From assembly GCF_000647975.1 (NCBI RefSeq), contig NZ_JFKE01000004.1, positions 310,001-374,000 of the forward strand: 64,000 bases of DNA, read 5' to 3'. Shown piece by piece: positions 18,246 through 28,383 of the stretch (the first letter of the stretch is position 1; each line of letters starts with the position of its first letter). The stretch comes from Actibacterium mucosum KCTC 23349 (GTDB taxonomy: Bacteria; Pseudomonadota; Alphaproteobacteria; Rhodobacterales; Rhodobacteraceae). The notes below the pieces were generated by a model that ran no database searches, had not been told where the DNA came from, and saw only the letters and a list, made by a program, of their open reading frames with translations. The translations under genes and the position numbers were made by a program.

Positions 18246-20270
18246 TTACTCCGCCGCGACCTTGGCGGTTTCGCGCGCCTTGGCGTTTGCGTCCAACTCG
18301 GCCATGACGGTCGACGCGCGGGCGATGGGGTTGGAAAGGTAGAAACTGGTCATCGCGGTGCCCAGGCCGGCCTTTTTCAACGGCTTGGTGTCCAGCGGTG
18401 TCCAGGTGTTTTCCGGCACCTGATCAATCGCGGCAAGATGCGGTACCGCGGCAACAACGGCCTGACGCAGGGCGGCAAGGCTGTCATAAGGCAGCGTGGC
18501 CTCCAGCTCGGCGCTGAGTGCGCGTAGGATCGCCCAGTTTTCCTTGGCTTCGCCCGGTGGGAAGCTGGCGCGCAGGGCCAGTTGTGGCCGGCCCTCGGTG
18601 TTCACAAAGAGACCCTGTTCTTCGGGATAGGCCGCGCCCGGCAGAATCACGTCGGCGCGGTGCGCGCCACGGTCGCCATGGCTGCCCTGATAGATCACGA
18701 AGGCGCCGGCAGGAATGTCCAGCTCGTCCGCGCCCATGTTATAGATCACGTCGCCTGACAACGCGGCGTCCAGCCCGCCTTCATTCACGGCATCGACGTC
18801 CAGCGCGCCAACACGGCCCGCTGCGGTGTGCAGCACCATGAATTTCGCGCCCGACACCGTGGCCATGTCCATCGCATGGGCCAGCACATCGGCGCCATCC
18901 TCGTCGGTCAATGCGCCTTGGCCCACGATGACGACGGTGTTCTTGTTGTCGCGGGTGTCATCCGAAACGCCTTTGGCGGCCATGTCCACCAGTGTCTTGC
19001 GACCCGGACCGGCGTGGAAATACTCATAGCTCAGATCGGGGGCGGCCCCGATCACGCCAACCTCGGCACCAGCCAGCCAGGCTTTGCGGATGCGGGCGTT
19101 CAGAACCGGCGCTTCGACCGAAGGGTCGGTGCCGATCAGCAGGATCATGTCGGCGGTGTCGATGTCTTCGATGGTCGCGGTGCCTACATAGGCCGAACGG
19201 TTATCGGCCGGCAGTTTCGCGCCATCCACGCGCGATTCGACGATACCGCCTTGCCCTTCGATCAGTTGCTTCAGCGCAAAGGCCGCCTCGACCGGGGCCA
19301 GATCACCCACCAGGCCAGTCAGCTTGCCGGCGCCTTTGATCGCCTCGGCGGTTTTGGTCAGCGCCTCGCCCCAGCTGGCCGGGCGCAGTTTGCCGTTTTC
19401 GCGGATATAGGGCCGATCCAGACGCTGACGGCGCAGACCGTCCCAGACAAAGCGCGTCTTGTCGGAAATCCATTCCTCGTTCACGCCATCATGGTTGCGC
19501 GGCAGAATGCGCATCACTTCGCGGCCCTTGGTATCGACGCGGATATTGCTGCCCAGCGCGTCCATCACGTCGATGGTTTCGGTCTTGGTCAGCTCCCAAG
19601 GACGGGCGGTAAAGGCATAAGGTTTCGACACCAACGCGCCCACCGGGCACAGGTCGATGATATTGCCCTGCATGTTCGAGTTCAGCGTCTCGCCCAGATA
19701 GCTGGTGATCTCGGCATCTTCGCCGCGCCCAGTCTGGCCCATCTGGGTGATGCCCGCGACCTCGGTGGTGAAGCGCACGCAGCGGGTGCAGCTGATGCAA
19801 CGGGTCATGTGGGTTTCTACCAGCGGGCCAAGGTCCAGATCGGTGCTGGCGCGCTTGGGTTCACGGAAGCGGCTGAAATCGACGCCGTAGGCCATGGCCT
19901 GATCCTGCAGGTCACATTCGCCACCCTGATCGCAGATCGGGCAATCCAGCGGGTGGTTGATCAGCAGGAACTCCATCACGCCTTCGCGGGCCTTCTTGAC
20001 CATGGGCGAGTTGGTGCGGACCTCGGGCGGGGCGCCATCGGGGCCGGGGCGCAAATCCTTGACCTGCATCGCGCAAGACGCCGCGGGTTTGGGCGGACCG
20101 CCCACAACCTCGACCAGGCACATCCGGCAGTTGCCCGCGATGGACAGGCGTTCATGATAGCAAAACCGCGGAACTTCGATCGCGACCTGTTCACAGGCCT
20201 GGATCAGTGTCATGGCAGGATCGACTTCGATTTCCTGACCGTCGATGATGATTTTCCGCAGCTCTGCCAT
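18246..20270 (-). CDS. nuoG: NADH-quinone oxidoreductase subunit G
   Basis: NuoG is the largest peripheral-arm subunit of complex I. The N-terminal [2Fe-2S] ferredoxin domain ([15 protein letters not shown]), the HxxxC region with [14 protein letters not shown], and the [16 protein letters not shown] [4Fe-4S] site are all present, followed by a molybdopterin-oxidoreductase-like domain without cofactor ligands. At 674 residues it is the short alphaproteobacterial/mitochondrial type, shorter than enteric NuoG (about 900). It starts 6 bases after a small secreted-protein gene. Confidence 0.96.
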   Translation of the reverse strand: MAELRKIIIDGQEIEVDPAMTLIQACEQVAIEVPRFCYHERLSIAGNCRMCLVEVVGGPPKPAASCAMQVKDLRPGPDGAPPEVRTNSPMVKKAREGVMEFLLINHPLDCPICDQGGECDLQDQAMAYGVDFSRFREPKRASTDLDLGPLVETHMTRCISCTRCVRFTTEVAGITQMGQTGRGEDAEITSYLGETLNSNMQGNIIDLCPVGALVSKPYAFTARPWELTKTETIDVMDALGSNIRVDTKGREVMRILPRNHDGVNEEWISDKTRFVWDGLRRQRLDRPYIRENGKLRPASWGEALTKTAEAIKGAGKLTGLVGDLAPVEAAFALKQLIEGQGGIVESRVDGAKLPADNRSAYVGTATIEDIDTADMILLIGTDPSVEAPVLNARIRKAWLAGAEVGVIGAAPDLSYEYFHAGPGRKTLVDMAAKGVSDDTRDNKNTVVIVGQGALTDEDGADVLAHAMDMATVSGAKFMVLHTAAGRVGALDVDAVNEGGLDAALSGDVIYNMGADELDIPAGAFVIYQGSHGDRGAHRADVILPGAAYPEEQGLFVNTEGRPQLALRASFPPGEAKENWAILRALSAELEATLPYDSLAALRQAVVAAVPHLAAIDQVPENTWTPLDTKPLKKAGLGTAMTSFYLSNPIARASTVMAELDANAKARETAKVAAE

Positions 20271-20276
20271 TTGCCC

Positions 20277-20681
20277 TCACTTCAATTTCAGCAAAACACC
20301 GATCTGGCTGTTCCGGTCAATTTCATATTGCCCGACAGTGCAATAGGACTGTGGGCTCGCGGGGTCCAGCCCCTTCGACAAAAGATATGCGTTTGCGGCG
20401 GAATTGACGCGTTCTTTTTCACCTTTGTCTTCCACAAAGGCGCGAATTTCACGTTCTGAATAACCTCGGTCACGCGCAAGCCGTTCCAGGCTGCGGCCAT
20501 AGCGATAGGCCTTGATCAGCCGCGGCGAGATCGAGTCGCAATGTTTCTGAATCTGATAGCCTGCCTCGATCAGGATCAGGCCGTTGTTGATGTCCGATTC
20601 ATCACGCAACCCGGCAGCCAGGGGATTTGCGATCCCGATGGCTAAAAATCCAGCGGCCAGTGTGGTTAACTTGCGTTTCAT
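20277..20681 (-). CDS. Small secreted hypothetical protein upstream of nuoG (DUF5333-like)
   Basis: ATG 20681 gives a 134-residue protein with a basic signal peptide (MKRKLTTLAAGFLAIG) cleaved near LAAG. The mature part is helical, has two cysteines (KHCDSI, SYCTVG) and an Arg/Tyr-rich centre. It resembles a Rhodobacterales family I recall as DUF5333, not verified. A related architecture appears at 21649-22050. It is probably periplasmic and co-transcribed with nuoG. Confidence 0.65.
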   Translation of the reverse strand: MKRKLTTLAAGFLAIGIANPLAAGLRDESDINNGLILIEAGYQIQKHCDSISPRLIKAYRYGRSLERLARDRGYSEREIRAFVEDKGEKERVNSAANAYLLSKGLDPASPQSYCTVGQYEIDRNSQIGVLLKLK

Positions 20682-20769
20682 GTCTGACTCCATACCCGGT
20701 TTCGGCGCGCGGAAAAAGCGCACCGGGCCAAAGCTGGGAATTCAGGCATAGGTTATTCAATATCGCGGG

Positions 20770-21090
20770 CTATTCCGCCTCTTTTTTTGCGGCCTTATAG
20801 GCGGCAAACAGCCGAGAGACAGGCACACCATTGATCGTGGCCCCGGCCAGTTGCGCAGCGTCCAGACGCGCATTGGACAGGTTCACATCTTTCAGAACCG
20901 CGCCCGACATGTTGGCATTCAAAATCGTCACGTTGGACAAATTGACGTTGTCCATCGCCGACGAGGACAGGTTAACATCCTCGAACGCCGAACCGGACAG
21001 GTTTGACCCCGTGAAATACGACCCTGCCAGAACCGAATCCGACACTTTCAACTGGCCGCGTTTACCTTCCATATCCATGTTACCCTTCAC
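20770..21090 (-). CDS. Short pentapeptide-repeat protein within the nuo operon
   Basis: The 106-residue cytoplasmic protein has about twelve pentapeptides (GSNLS, DVNLS, NANMS, DVNLS), followed by a short Lys/Glu-rich helix. The repeats are more Asn/Ser-rich than those of the protein at 513-1637, so the two are not close copies. Several methionines near the start (21090, 21078, 21072) are possible. There are gaps of about 76-88 bases on each side. The function is unknown. Confidence 0.7.
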   Translation of the reverse strand: MKGNMDMEGKRGQLKVSDSVLAGSYFTGSNLSGSAFEDVNLSSSAMDNVNLSNVTILNANMSGAVLKDVNLSNARLDAAQLAGATINGVPVSRLFAAYKAAKKEAE

Positions 21091-21166
21091 CCCGATAGTG
21101 GCCTCGCAGGCGCAGATATGGCGTGCCTGCTTCGTCAGGTCAAAGTAAACAGTCCATTACGGCGGT

Positions 21167-21637
21167 TTAAGGGCGTTCGGCCTGAGATTCCTTCAGAAAA
21201 GCCCAACCAAAGGCGGTTTCCGTGTCGCCGTGACGCTGCCAGTGATGGAATCGGTCCATCCCTTCGACCAAACTTGGCCTATGGCCGGGCGAAACGGGCC
21301 AAAGAACCATGTTCGAGTTGCCAACTGCGTCGAACCATTCCCGCCGACGGTCGAAGAACCTTTTGTGGATGGTATTGAAAACGAAATGGTGCAGTGCGGC
21401 GTAATCGCGCCACACCGAAAGCGTGGCGGCGGTGTTGGGATCGCCGAACACCCCTGCGGGATCGTTTTGCGCAGCATCCATGTCGTCATCCGACATTCGC
21501 CAGATGAACCCGTCCGACCGGGCTGCCACGGCATTCACCATATCCAGCCCATCGATGAAGCCCTGCGTCCGGGGATCATCCCAGCCGTATTTCAGAACGC
21601 CGAAATTCAGCTCGGCCAGGTGGAAACCTTCCAACAC
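21167..21637 (-). CDS. DUF3291-family protein
   Basis: The 156-residue protein shows the DUF3291 pattern (HLAELNFGVLKY, then DDPRTQGFIDGLDMVN, GFIWRM, SVWRDYAAL), a dimeric alpha/beta-barrel resembling small monooxygenase-like folds. GTG 21637 is chosen because an AGGGGCAGGG ribosome-binding site precedes it and it follows the upstream stop by 11 bases. The frame extends to 21715 but would overlap the upstream gene. Its function in the nuo operon is not known. Confidence 0.75.
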   Translation of the reverse strand: MLEGFHLAELNFGVLKYGWDDPRTQGFIDGLDMVNAVAARSDGFIWRMSDDDMDAAQNDPAGVFGDPNTAATLSVWRDYAALHHFVFNTIHKRFFDRRREWFDAVGNSNMVLWPVSPGHRPSLVEGMDRFHHWQRHGDTETAFGWAFLKESQAERP

Positions 21638-21648
21638 TTGCCCTGCCC

Positions 21649-22050
21649 CTAATTTGCAACAAGATAGCGCCCGATCCGATGCTCCGGGCCGATCACCTTT
21701 TTGCCATACCGGCAAAGCCCCGCAACATCATCCAGCGACAGATCCAGTTGCGACAGCATCCATTGTCCGATTGCCGCCAAGTTTTCATTTTTCTCGTAGA
21801 AAATGCGTTTTCGAACCGGGTTGCGGCCGATGCCCTTTTCCTTGGCTGCGATATTGGAGGCGGCGATCACATACGCCTGGTCGCCGGGCCCACCGACCCG
21901 TTCAAACGCCGTGCAGCGGTCCGCGATATAGGCCCCGACAAGGATCTCGCCAACGATGACCTGGTATTTGTCCTGCGCGGACGCCGGCAACGCCCACAAG
22001 CCGCCGGTAAGCAGCGCCAAGCAGAACGACGCCTGGCGCACCGCTTGCAT
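21649..22050 (-). CDS. Small secreted hypothetical protein downstream of nuoF
   Basis: The 133-residue protein has a signal peptide (ALLTGGLWALPASAQ). The mature domain is helical, with two cysteines (DRCTAF, GLCRYG) and a conserved-looking ending IGRYLVAN. Its general plan is like the protein at 20277-20681. Its ATG overlaps the nuoF TAA by one base (TAATG), so it must be translated together with nuoF. Confidence 0.65.
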   Translation of the reverse strand: MQAVRQASFCLALLTGGLWALPASAQDKYQVIVGEILVGAYIADRCTAFERVGGPGDQAYVIAASNIAAKEKGIGRNPVRKRIFYEKNENLAAIGQWMLSQLDLSLDDVAGLCRYGKKVIGPEHRIGRYLVAN

Positions 22051-23348
22051 TACTCTGCCGCGATGGCGCTGACGCGCCCGGTTTTCTGGGCCTTGATGCG
22101 GTCTTCGATCTCGTCGCGGAAATTCTTGATCAGGCCCTGAATCGGCCAGGCCGCCGCGTCGCCAAGGGCGCAGATCGTGTGGCCTTCGACCTGTTTGGTG
22201 ACGTCGAACAGCATGTCGATCTCTTCAACCTCGGCCTCGCCCTTCACCAGACGGTCCATGACCCGCATCATCCAGCCGGTGCCTTCGCGGCACGGCGTGC
22301 ATTGGCCACAGCTTTCGTGTTTGTAGAACTTCGACAACCGCCAGATCGCTTTGATGATGTCGGTGGAATTGTCCATAACGATCACCGCCGCGGTGCCCAG
22401 GCCCGAGCCCAGCTCGCCCCGCAGATAGTCGAAATCCATGATCGCGTCGCGCATGTTCTCGCCGCGCACACAGGGCACCGACGAGCCGCCGGGGATCACC
22501 GCCTTGAGGTTGTCCCAGCCGCCGCGGATGCCGCCGCAATGCTTGTCGATCAGCTCTTCGAAGGAAATCGACATGGCCTCTTCAACCACGCAGGGGTTGT
22601 TCACATGGCCCGAGATCGCAAACAGCTTGGTGCCCGCGTTGTTCTGACGGCCAAAGCCCGCAAACCAGTCGCCGCCACGGCGCAGGATGGTGGGCACAAC
22701 GGCGATGGATTCGACATTGTTCACCGTGGTCGGGCAGCCATAAAGACCCGCACCCGCCGGGAAAGGCGGTTTCATGCGGGGCATGCCCTTGCGGCCCTCG
22801 AGGCTTTCCAGCAGCGCGGTTTCCTCGCCACAGATATAGGCGCCGGCGCCGTGATGCAGGAACAGCTCAAAATCCCAGCCCGAGCCGGCGGCGTTTTTGC
22901 CCAGAAGGCCGGCGTCATACGCCTCGTCAATCGCGGCCTGCAGCGCCTCGCGCTCGCGGATATATTCGCCGCGCAGATAGATATAGCAGGCATTGGCGCC
23001 CATCGCGAAGCTGGCGATCAGGCAGCCTTCGATCAGGGTGTGCGGATCATGGCGCATAATCTCGCGGTCTTTGCAGGTGCCGGGCTCGGATTCGTCGGCA
23101 TTGACCACCAGGTAATGCGGCCGGCCATCGCTGCCCTTGGGCATGAACGACCATTTAAGACCAGTGGGGAAGCCTGCCCCGCCGCGCCCGCGCAGGCCCG
23201 AGGCCTTCATCTCGTCCACGATCCAGTCGCGACCTTTCTTGATGATGTCGGCTGTGCCATCCCAGTGGCCACGACGACGTGCGCCCGCAAGCGTGCGCTC
23301 GTCCATGCCGTAGAGGTTGGTAAAGATGCGATCTTCATCTTTCAGCAT
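22050..23348 (-). CDS. nuoF: NADH-quinone oxidoreductase subunit F
   Basis: NuoF oxidises NADH and carries FMN and the N3 [4Fe-4S] cluster. Motifs present are [13 protein letters not shown] (FMN/NADH), [16 protein letters not shown] (NADH) and the cluster ligands [12 protein letters not shown] with the distal cysteine in HTICALGD. The 432 residues match the family. It overlaps the next secreted-protein gene by one base. Confidence 0.97.
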   Translation of the reverse strand: MLKDEDRIFTNLYGMDERTLAGARRRGHWDGTADIIKKGRDWIVDEMKASGLRGRGGAGFPTGLKWSFMPKGSDGRPHYLVVNADESEPGTCKDREIMRHDPHTLIEGCLIASFAMGANACYIYLRGEYIREREALQAAIDEAYDAGLLGKNAAGSGWDFELFLHHGAGAYICGEETALLESLEGRKGMPRMKPPFPAGAGLYGCPTTVNNVESIAVVPTILRRGGDWFAGFGRQNNAGTKLFAISGHVNNPCVVEEAMSISFEELIDKHCGGIRGGWDNLKAVIPGGSSVPCVRGENMRDAIMDFDYLRGELGSGLGTAAVIVMDNSTDIIKAIWRLSKFYKHESCGQCTPCREGTGWMMRVMDRLVKGEAEVEEIDMLFDVTKQVEGHTICALGDAAAWPIQGLIKNFRDEIEDRIKAQKTGRVSAIAAE

Positions 23349-23357
23349 AGTCGGTCC

Positions 23358-23582
23358 TCAATCTTCCCGGCGGTCCCGCCAGATTTGGTATGACACCACA
23401 AGCGCCCACAACAGGGCCGCAAGGGCGGCAAAATCGAACAAGAATACAAAACGCGTCGGCAAACCCAGTTGGCCACCAAGAGCCTGCGCGGCCATCCATA
23501 GCACCATCGTGGCGGCAATCACAATCGCCGCCACGCGCCCTTTTCGGGCATTTTGTGCCTGTTTGCTGTTTGGGTCCGCCAT
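23358..23582 (-). CDS. 74-residue membrane protein between the HhH-domain gene and nuoF (DUF5337-like)
   Basis: Two predicted membrane helices (VAAIVIAATMVLWMAA and FLFDFAALAALLWALVV) follow a basic N-terminus, and a charged tail (RDRRED) ends the protein. It resembles a small Rhodobacterales family I recall as DUF5337, not verified. The start directly abuts the stop of the HhH-domain gene, with no gap, and the end is 9 bases before nuoF. A small accessory subunit or assembly factor is possible but unproven. Confidence 0.7.
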   Translation of the reverse strand: MADPNSKQAQNARKGRVAAIVIAATMVLWMAAQALGGQLGLPTRFVFLFDFAALAALLWALVVSYQIWRDRRED

Positions 23583-24383
23583 TTATTCGTAAACGTCGCC
23601 TTCATCGACCTTTTTTGAAAACGCCGTCGCGCCACCTGAGGCCAGGGTTTGCGCCTGCGACACCCAGGCGTCGCGGCTGACCCGGCCTTTGAAGCCTTGC
23701 AGATTCTCGTCGACCCAGGCGACCTCGGCATCTGTCCACGCAGCGATCTGGTCGAAGTGATAGAAACCCATGGTGTTCAGCAGCGCTTCCAGCTTGGGGC
23801 CGACGCCTTTGATCTTTTTCAGGTCATCCGCGCCGCCTTCGCGTGCCCCGTCCAGCGCCGCAGGGCGGCGTTCGGCAGTGGTGTCCTCGGGCTCCGAATC
23901 CGGCGCGGTGTCGTTGCCGTAAGTCCAGCTGCCTTTGCGATCTGCCAGTTCGGCCTCGCCTGCCAGCGGCTTGCTGGGCGTCACGATATCCGAGGCACCA
24001 ACGGTTTCATGGGGCTTTTGCGGCGCAGTTTCCGGCGCGGCGGCGGCTTTTTCCGGTGCAGCCTCTGGCACTGGCGCAGGTTCAGGATCAGATGTGGGCT
24101 CAGGTGCGGCTGCCGGCGCAGGCACCGATTCTGATGCAGGTTCCGGGGTGGGTGCGGCCGGCTCTTCGACATTGGCCGTGGCGGCGCGCGCGCGCTCTTC
24201 GGGGCGGCAGAACAGCCATGTCAGGATTACGCCCAGCAAACCCGCGGCGATAACACCAGTAAACAGCGAAGCCATGAAAGATCGGTCACCGATCAGCATC
24301 ACAACGAGAATTACGAGCCCTGCCACACCGGCAATCGCCCACATCTTAAGGGCGCAATTCTGCCCGTTGTCGTTTTGCGTCAT
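23583..24383 (-). CDS. Membrane-anchored protein with helix-hairpin-helix module shared with NuoE
   Basis: The 266-residue protein has two N-terminal membrane helices (about residues 10-60), an Ala/Pro/Glu-rich linker (about 65-120), and a C-terminal module (about 185-266). That module is closely similar to the C-terminal extension of NuoE next door: [16 protein letters not shown] here, [16 protein letters not shown] there, 14 of 16 identical, with similarity continuing to the shared ending GDVY. The module contains a helix-hairpin-helix motif of the type found in COG3743-like proteins. It is not obviously a DNA-binding protein in this context; a role in tethering or assembling the NADH module is an inference. 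Confidence 0.75.
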   Translation of the reverse strand: MTQNDNGQNCALKMWAIAGVAGLVILVVMLIGDRSFMASLFTGVIAAGLLGVILTWLFCRPEERARAATANVEEPAAPTPEPASESVPAPAAAPEPTSDPEPAPVPEAAPEKAAAAPETAPQKPHETVGASDIVTPSKPLAGEAELADRKGSWTYGNDTAPDSEPEDTTAERRPAALDGAREGGADDLKKIKGVGPKLEALLNTMGFYHFDQIAAWTDAEVAWVDENLQGFKGRVSRDAWVSQAQTLASGGATAFSKKVDEGDVYE

Positions 24384-24408
24384 GTCGTTCCGACCTCCCT
24401 GTCAGTGA

Positions 24409-25623
24409 TCAGTAGACATCGCCTTTCTCAACCCGGGCCGAGAACTCTGTCTCGCCTCCTGATGCCAGGGTCTTGGCTTGGTCCACCCAATTGTCACGCG
24501 TTACACGGCCCTTGAAGCCGATGATGTTCGCATCGACCCAGGCTACTTCCTTGTCGGTCCAAGCGGCAATCTGACCAAAGTGGTAGATGCCAAGGCCATT
24601 AAGCAGCCCTTCCAGCTTGGGGCCAACACCCTTGATCTGTTTCAGATCGTCGGCCTCGCCCTTGGGCGCATCCAAAGCCACCGGACGATCGTCCTGGGTG
24701 GCTTCTGCAGGGGCTGCATCCACAGCTGCGGCGGGCGCGGCTTTGGTCTTGGGTTCTTCGGCCTTCGGTGCAGGCTTCGGAGCCTCGACTTTGGGTTCGG
24801 GGGCCGGTTCGGCCTTGGCCGGCTTGGGCTCTGTCTTGGGTTCGGCTTTGGCCGCAGGCTCCTTGGCCGCCGGGGCCGAAGGGGCCTCAGGCTCGGGCGT
24901 GTCGTCTGCGACGTTCTGCTTGTTCCACGGCGTAATCAACGGCACCTCGGTTCCGTCGATGCGCTTGACGGTATCACCGATATCCACGGCCAGCTGCGCC
25001 GACGCGTTGTACTTGGTGTGACCGCTTTCGAACTCTTTCAGGCTGGTCAAACCGCCCAGCGGCTCGGCAGCATAGCGGCCATTTTGCGGACCCGGCACCG
25101 GCACTTCGCCCTTGGCCAGTTCATCGATGATCTCACCCAGCCGTTCGGCGGTCAGGTCTTCGTAGTAATCCTTGCCGATCTGGGCCATCGGCGCGTTTGC
25201 GCAGGCACCCAGGCATTCCACCTCTTCCCAGCTGAACTTGCCATCAGCGCTGAGTGTGTGGGGTGTTTCGGCGATCTTGTCGCGGCACACGGCAATCAGG
25301 TCTTCAGCCCCGCAGATCATGCAGGACGTCGTGCCGCAAATCTGCAAATGCGCGACGGTCCCAACCGGTTGCAGTTGGAACATGAAATAGAATGTTGCAA
25401 CCTCGAGCGCCCGGATATGCGCCATGCCCAGCATGTCGGCCACGTGCTGAATCGCAGCGCGCGTCAGCCAGCCTTCCTGCTCTTGCGCCCGCCACAAAAG
25501 CGGGATGATGGCGCTGGCTTGACGGCCTTCAGGGTATTTTGAGATCTGCGCCTCCGCCCAGGCCAGATTGTCCGGCGAAAAGGCGAAAGCGTCAGGTTGC
25601 TCGGGATGCAGTCGGCGTAGCAT
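24409..25623 (-). CDS. nuoE: NADH-quinone oxidoreductase subunit E with C-terminal helix-hairpin-helix extension
   Basis: The first 200 or so residues are NuoE, the thioredoxin-fold [2Fe-2S] (N1a) subunit: [10 protein letters not shown] and [10 protein letters not shown] give the four cysteines. The protein is 404 residues, about twice the usual NuoE. The excess is a Pro/Ala/Lys/Glu-rich linker (about 240-315) and a helix-hairpin-helix module (about 322-404) duplicated in the adjacent gene. Extended NuoE proteins occur in related bacteria, but the paired copy is notable. Its ATG overlaps the stop of the upstream secreted-protein gene by one base. Confidence 0.95.
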   Translation of the reverse strand: MLRRLHPEQPDAFAFSPDNLAWAEAQISKYPEGRQASAIIPLLWRAQEQEGWLTRAAIQHVADMLGMAHIRALEVATFYFMFQLQPVGTVAHLQICGTTSCMICGAEDLIAVCRDKIAETPHTLSADGKFSWEEVECLGACANAPMAQIGKDYYEDLTAERLGEIIDELAKGEVPVPGPQNGRYAAEPLGGLTSLKEFESGHTKYNASAQLAVDIGDTVKRIDGTEVPLITPWNKQNVADDTPEPEAPSAPAAKEPAAKAEPKTEPKPAKAEPAPEPKVEAPKPAPKAEEPKTKAAPAAAVDAAPAEATQDDRPVALDAPKGEADDLKQIKGVGPKLEGLLNGLGIYHFGQIAAWTDKEVAWVDANIIGFKGRVTRDNWVDQAKTLASGGETEFSARVEKGDVY

Positions 25624-25913
25624 TAGCTGGCACAGGCTCCGGAAATCAGGGTGATGCCGCCCTCGTCCGACGCGTCGACGATCTCGTTCAACACGCGCAA
25701 CTGGGCAACGATAGAGGACAGGGTTTCTTCGTTGAACCCGGTCGTGGTTTCAACAAGCGTTGCGCTGGCTTCATCCGCAATGGTGCAACCGGCGGTCACC
25801 ATGGCGGCGCGCAGGCTGTCCAACTGGTCGTCGGTCACTTCTACATCCTGAGCAAAAGCAGCCAACGGCGACAGGGCAAGGCAAAGGGTTGTGGTCTTTA
25901 CAAAGGTCTTCAT
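25623..25913 (-). CDS. Small secreted hypothetical protein between nuoD and nuoE
   Basis: The 96-residue protein has a signal peptide ([16 protein letters not shown]) and an acidic, helical mature part with two cysteines ([16 protein letters not shown]), which could form a disulfide in the periplasm. ATG 25913 was chosen because it gives a normal signal peptide; the frame is open further upstream. TAATG overlap couples it to nuoE. No family recognised. Confidence 0.6.
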   Translation of the reverse strand: MKTFVKTTTLCLALSPLAAFAQDVEVTDDQLDSLRAAMVTAGCTIADEASATLVETTTGFNEETLSSIVAQLRVLNEIVDASDEGGITLISGACAS

Positions 25914-25992
25914 GGGTCTCACTCCTTCACACCCGGTCATACCCGCCGGGTCAGTCGGGTCCCCACCCAGATCTCTGCAAGCGCCGGGGTGA

Positions 25993-27210
25993 TCAACGGT
26001 CGATCTCCCCGAACACGATATCCATTGTGCCGATGATGGCTGCCACATCCGCCAGCTGATGACCCTTGGAAACATGGTCCATCGCCTGCAGGTGCGGGAA
26101 GCCCGGCGCGCGCAGTTTAGCACGATATGGCTTATTGGTGCCATCCGATACCATATAGACACCAAATTCACCTTTTGGAGCCTCAACCGCCGCGTAAACT
26201 TCACCGGCGGGCACGTGGAAGCCCTCGGTATACAGTTTGAAGTGGTGGATCAGGCTTTCCATCGAGGTTTTCATGTCGCCGCGCTTGGGCGGGGTCAGCT
26301 TGCCGCGCGCCAGCACGTCACCCTTTTCAACCCTAAGCTTTTCAAGGCATTGCAGCATGATCTTCAAGCTTTCGCGCATCTCGGCCATGCGGCAGAGATA
26401 GCGGTCATAACAGTCGCCGTTTTTGCCAACCGGGATCTGGAAATCGAACTCGTTATAGCATTCGTAGGGCTGCGAACGGCGCAGATCCCAGGCCAGGCCC
26501 GAGCCGCGCACCATCACGCCCGAGAAGCCCCAATCGAGGATCTCTTGCTCACTAATCACGCCAATATCGGCGTTTCGTTGCTTGAAAATGCGGTTTTCGG
26601 TCAGCAATTCGTCGATATCGTCCAGAACTGCGGGAAATGTGCCACACCATTCTTCAATATCGTCGATCAGGTCGTCGGGCAGGTCCTGATGCACGCCACC
26701 GGGACGGAAATAGGCCGCGTGCAGGCGCGCCCCGCAGGCGCGTTCATAGAAGACCATCAGCTTTTCACGCTCTTCAAACCCCCACAGCGGCGGGGTCAGC
26801 GCGCCCACATCCATGGCCTGCGTGGTGACGTTCAGCAGGTGGTTCAGGATGCGGCCGATCTCGGAATACAGCACCCGGATCAGGCTGGCGCGACGCGGCA
26901 CTTGGGTGCCCGTCAGCTTTTCGATGGCCATGCACCAGGCGTGTTCCTGGTTCATCGGGGCCACGTAGTCGAGGCGGTCCAGATAGGGCAGGTTCTGCAG
27001 GTAGGTGCGGCTTTCCATCAGCTTTTCGGTGCCGCGGTGCAGCAGGCCGATATGCGGGTCGGCGCGTTCGACGATCTCGCCGTCCAGCTCAAGCACCATC
27101 CGCAAAACGCCGTGCGCCGCAGGGTGTTGCGGGCCGAAGTTGATGTTGAAGTTGCGGATCTTCTGTTCGCCCGTCAGAGCGTCTTCGAAACCTTTGGAGC
27201 CGTCCATCAT
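25993..27210 (-). CDS. nuoD: NADH-quinone oxidoreductase subunit D
   Basis: NuoD is the 49-kDa-type subunit lining the quinone site, related to [NiFe]-hydrogenase large subunits. Conserved features are [36 protein letters not shown] and [19 protein letters not shown]. 405 residues. Two tandem ATGs (27210 and 27207) are available; the first overlaps the preceding small gene's stop (ATGA). NuoC and NuoD are separate genes here, not fused as in enterics. Confidence 0.97.
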   Translation of the reverse strand: MMDGSKGFEDALTGEQKIRNFNINFGPQHPAAHGVLRMVLELDGEIVERADPHIGLLHRGTEKLMESRTYLQNLPYLDRLDYVAPMNQEHAWCMAIEKLTGTQVPRRASLIRVLYSEIGRILNHLLNVTTQAMDVGALTPPLWGFEEREKLMVFYERACGARLHAAYFRPGGVHQDLPDDLIDDIEEWCGTFPAVLDDIDELLTENRIFKQRNADIGVISEQEILDWGFSGVMVRGSGLAWDLRRSQPYECYNEFDFQIPVGKNGDCYDRYLCRMAEMRESLKIMLQCLEKLRVEKGDVLARGKLTPPKRGDMKTSMESLIHHFKLYTEGFHVPAGEVYAAVEAPKGEFGVYMVSDGTNKPYRAKLRAPGFPHLQAMDHVSKGHQLADVAAIIGTMDIVFGEIDR

Positions 27211-27389
27211 TTATCCACCCCCGGAACCTTGATGTCGTCGCGAAACGCCATGACCCACAGCAGGATCAGCACACCAAACGGGATGATGCAGATCAGGGCG
27301 GCCATTTCGGGCAACCGAAACTTTGGCATCAGGCGCCACAGCGGCACGATGGTCAGCGCCGAGATGATGATCCACCAGATAAATCCCAT
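27207..27389 (-). CDS. 60-residue membrane protein between nuoC and nuoD
   Basis: Two hydrophobic segments ([16 protein letters not shown] and [18 protein letters not shown]) span nearly the whole protein, with a short basic loop between and an acidic/basic tail. Its start overlaps nuoC by one base and its stop overlaps the nuoD start by 4 bases, which supports that it is a real, translated gene. It may be an accessory membrane subunit or assembly factor of complex I. No family recognised. Confidence 0.65.
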   Translation of the reverse strand: MGFIWWIIISALTIVPLWRLMPKFRLPEMAALICIIPFGVLILLWVMAFRDDIKVPGVDK

Positions 27390-27994
27390 CAGGCTGTCCC
27401 CTCTTTCTCGTCACCGGGCAGGATGTATTCGGCCCCTTCCCATGGCGACATAAAGTCGAACTGTCGGTATTCCTGCGTCAGGTTGACCGGTTCATAGACC
27501 ACGCGTTTTTGCGTTTCGTCGTACCGTACCTCGGTATAGCCGGTGGTCGGGAAATCCTTGCGCAGCGGGTGGCCGCGGAAACCGTAATCGGTCAGCAGGC
27601 GGCGCAGGTCGGGATGGCCCGAGAACAGGATACCGAACATGTCATACACTTCCCGCTCGAACCAATTGGCCGAGGGGTGCACGGACACGATCGACGGCAC
27701 CATGTCTTCCTCGCGCGCGGCGACCCGCAGGCGGACGCGCTGATTCTGGTACATCGACAGGAAGTGATAGACCACGTCGAACCGCACCTCGCGGGCGGGG
27801 TGGTCGATGGCGGTGATATCCACCAGGGTCGAGAACCGGCAGGTGGCATCGGTGCGCAGGAAATCGACGAAATCCACCAGGTTGGCGGGCGCCACGTCGA
27901 TGGTCAGCTCGTCCAGCGTCACCGCCCAGCCCAGCACGCAATCGGCGCGCTTGGCCTCGATATGGGCGCCCAGTTCTTGCAAAGCCTCAGTCAT
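27389..27994 (-). CDS. nuoC: NADH-quinone oxidoreductase subunit C
   Basis: NuoC is the 30-kDa-type subunit of the connecting module. The family signature is intact: [18 protein letters not shown], then [20 protein letters not shown]. 201 residues. It overlaps the RraB-like gene by 4 bases and the 60-residue membrane gene by one base. Confidence 0.96.
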   Translation of the reverse strand: MTEALQELGAHIEAKRADCVLGWAVTLDELTIDVAPANLVDFVDFLRTDATCRFSTLVDITAIDHPAREVRFDVVYHFLSMYQNQRVRLRVAAREEDMVPSIVSVHPSANWFEREVYDMFGILFSGHPDLRRLLTDYGFRGHPLRKDFPTTGYTEVRYDETQKRVVYEPVNLTQEYRQFDFMSPWEGAEYILPGDEKEGTA

Positions 27995-28383
27995 GTTTCA
28001 CCGCTTTGTTGGATCGGGTTTGCTGGATCGGCAAACTCCCAGCTCACACGACCTTGGTCGAATTTTTGCGAAATCGCAGTCAGCCCAGCTTCTAGTTCGG
28101 AAATCTTTTCGGCGTCTGCCGACATGCCGAAAGTATTGATCGACAGGAACGGCAAGTCGCAGTCATCCTCGTCAATTTCCACTGAAATAGGCGAAACACC
28201 GGCCTTCGTGGCGAGTTCTCCTGCCTCTTTTACAAAGGCCTCGGCGTTGGAATGGGTCGAGAAATCGCAAAGGAACCGCATCTGCTCGATGGCCGAGATA
28301 TCAACACCTTTCCCAGCAAACTCGCTTAGAAAAGCGCGGTTCTCATCCACAAGGCGTGGATCGATTTTAGACGTTGCCGTCAT
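27991..28383 (-). CDS. RraB-like protein between nuoB and nuoC
   Basis: The 130-residue acidic protein resembles the RraB/RNase E inhibitor fold: an N-terminal helix ([18 protein letters not shown]), then a strand-helix-strand unit ([20 protein letters not shown]) and a second repeat ([20 protein letters not shown]). RraB proteins modulate RNase E in gammaproteobacteria; the assignment here is by fold impression and may be wrong. It overlaps nuoB and nuoC by 4 bases each, so it sits on the same transcript and might tune its processing. Confidence 0.5.
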   Translation of the reverse strand: MTATSKIDPRLVDENRAFLSEFAGKGVDISAIEQMRFLCDFSTHSNAEAFVKEAGELATKAGVSPISVEIDEDDCDLPFLSINTFGMSADAEKISELEAGLTAISQKFDQGRVSWEFADPANPIQQSGET

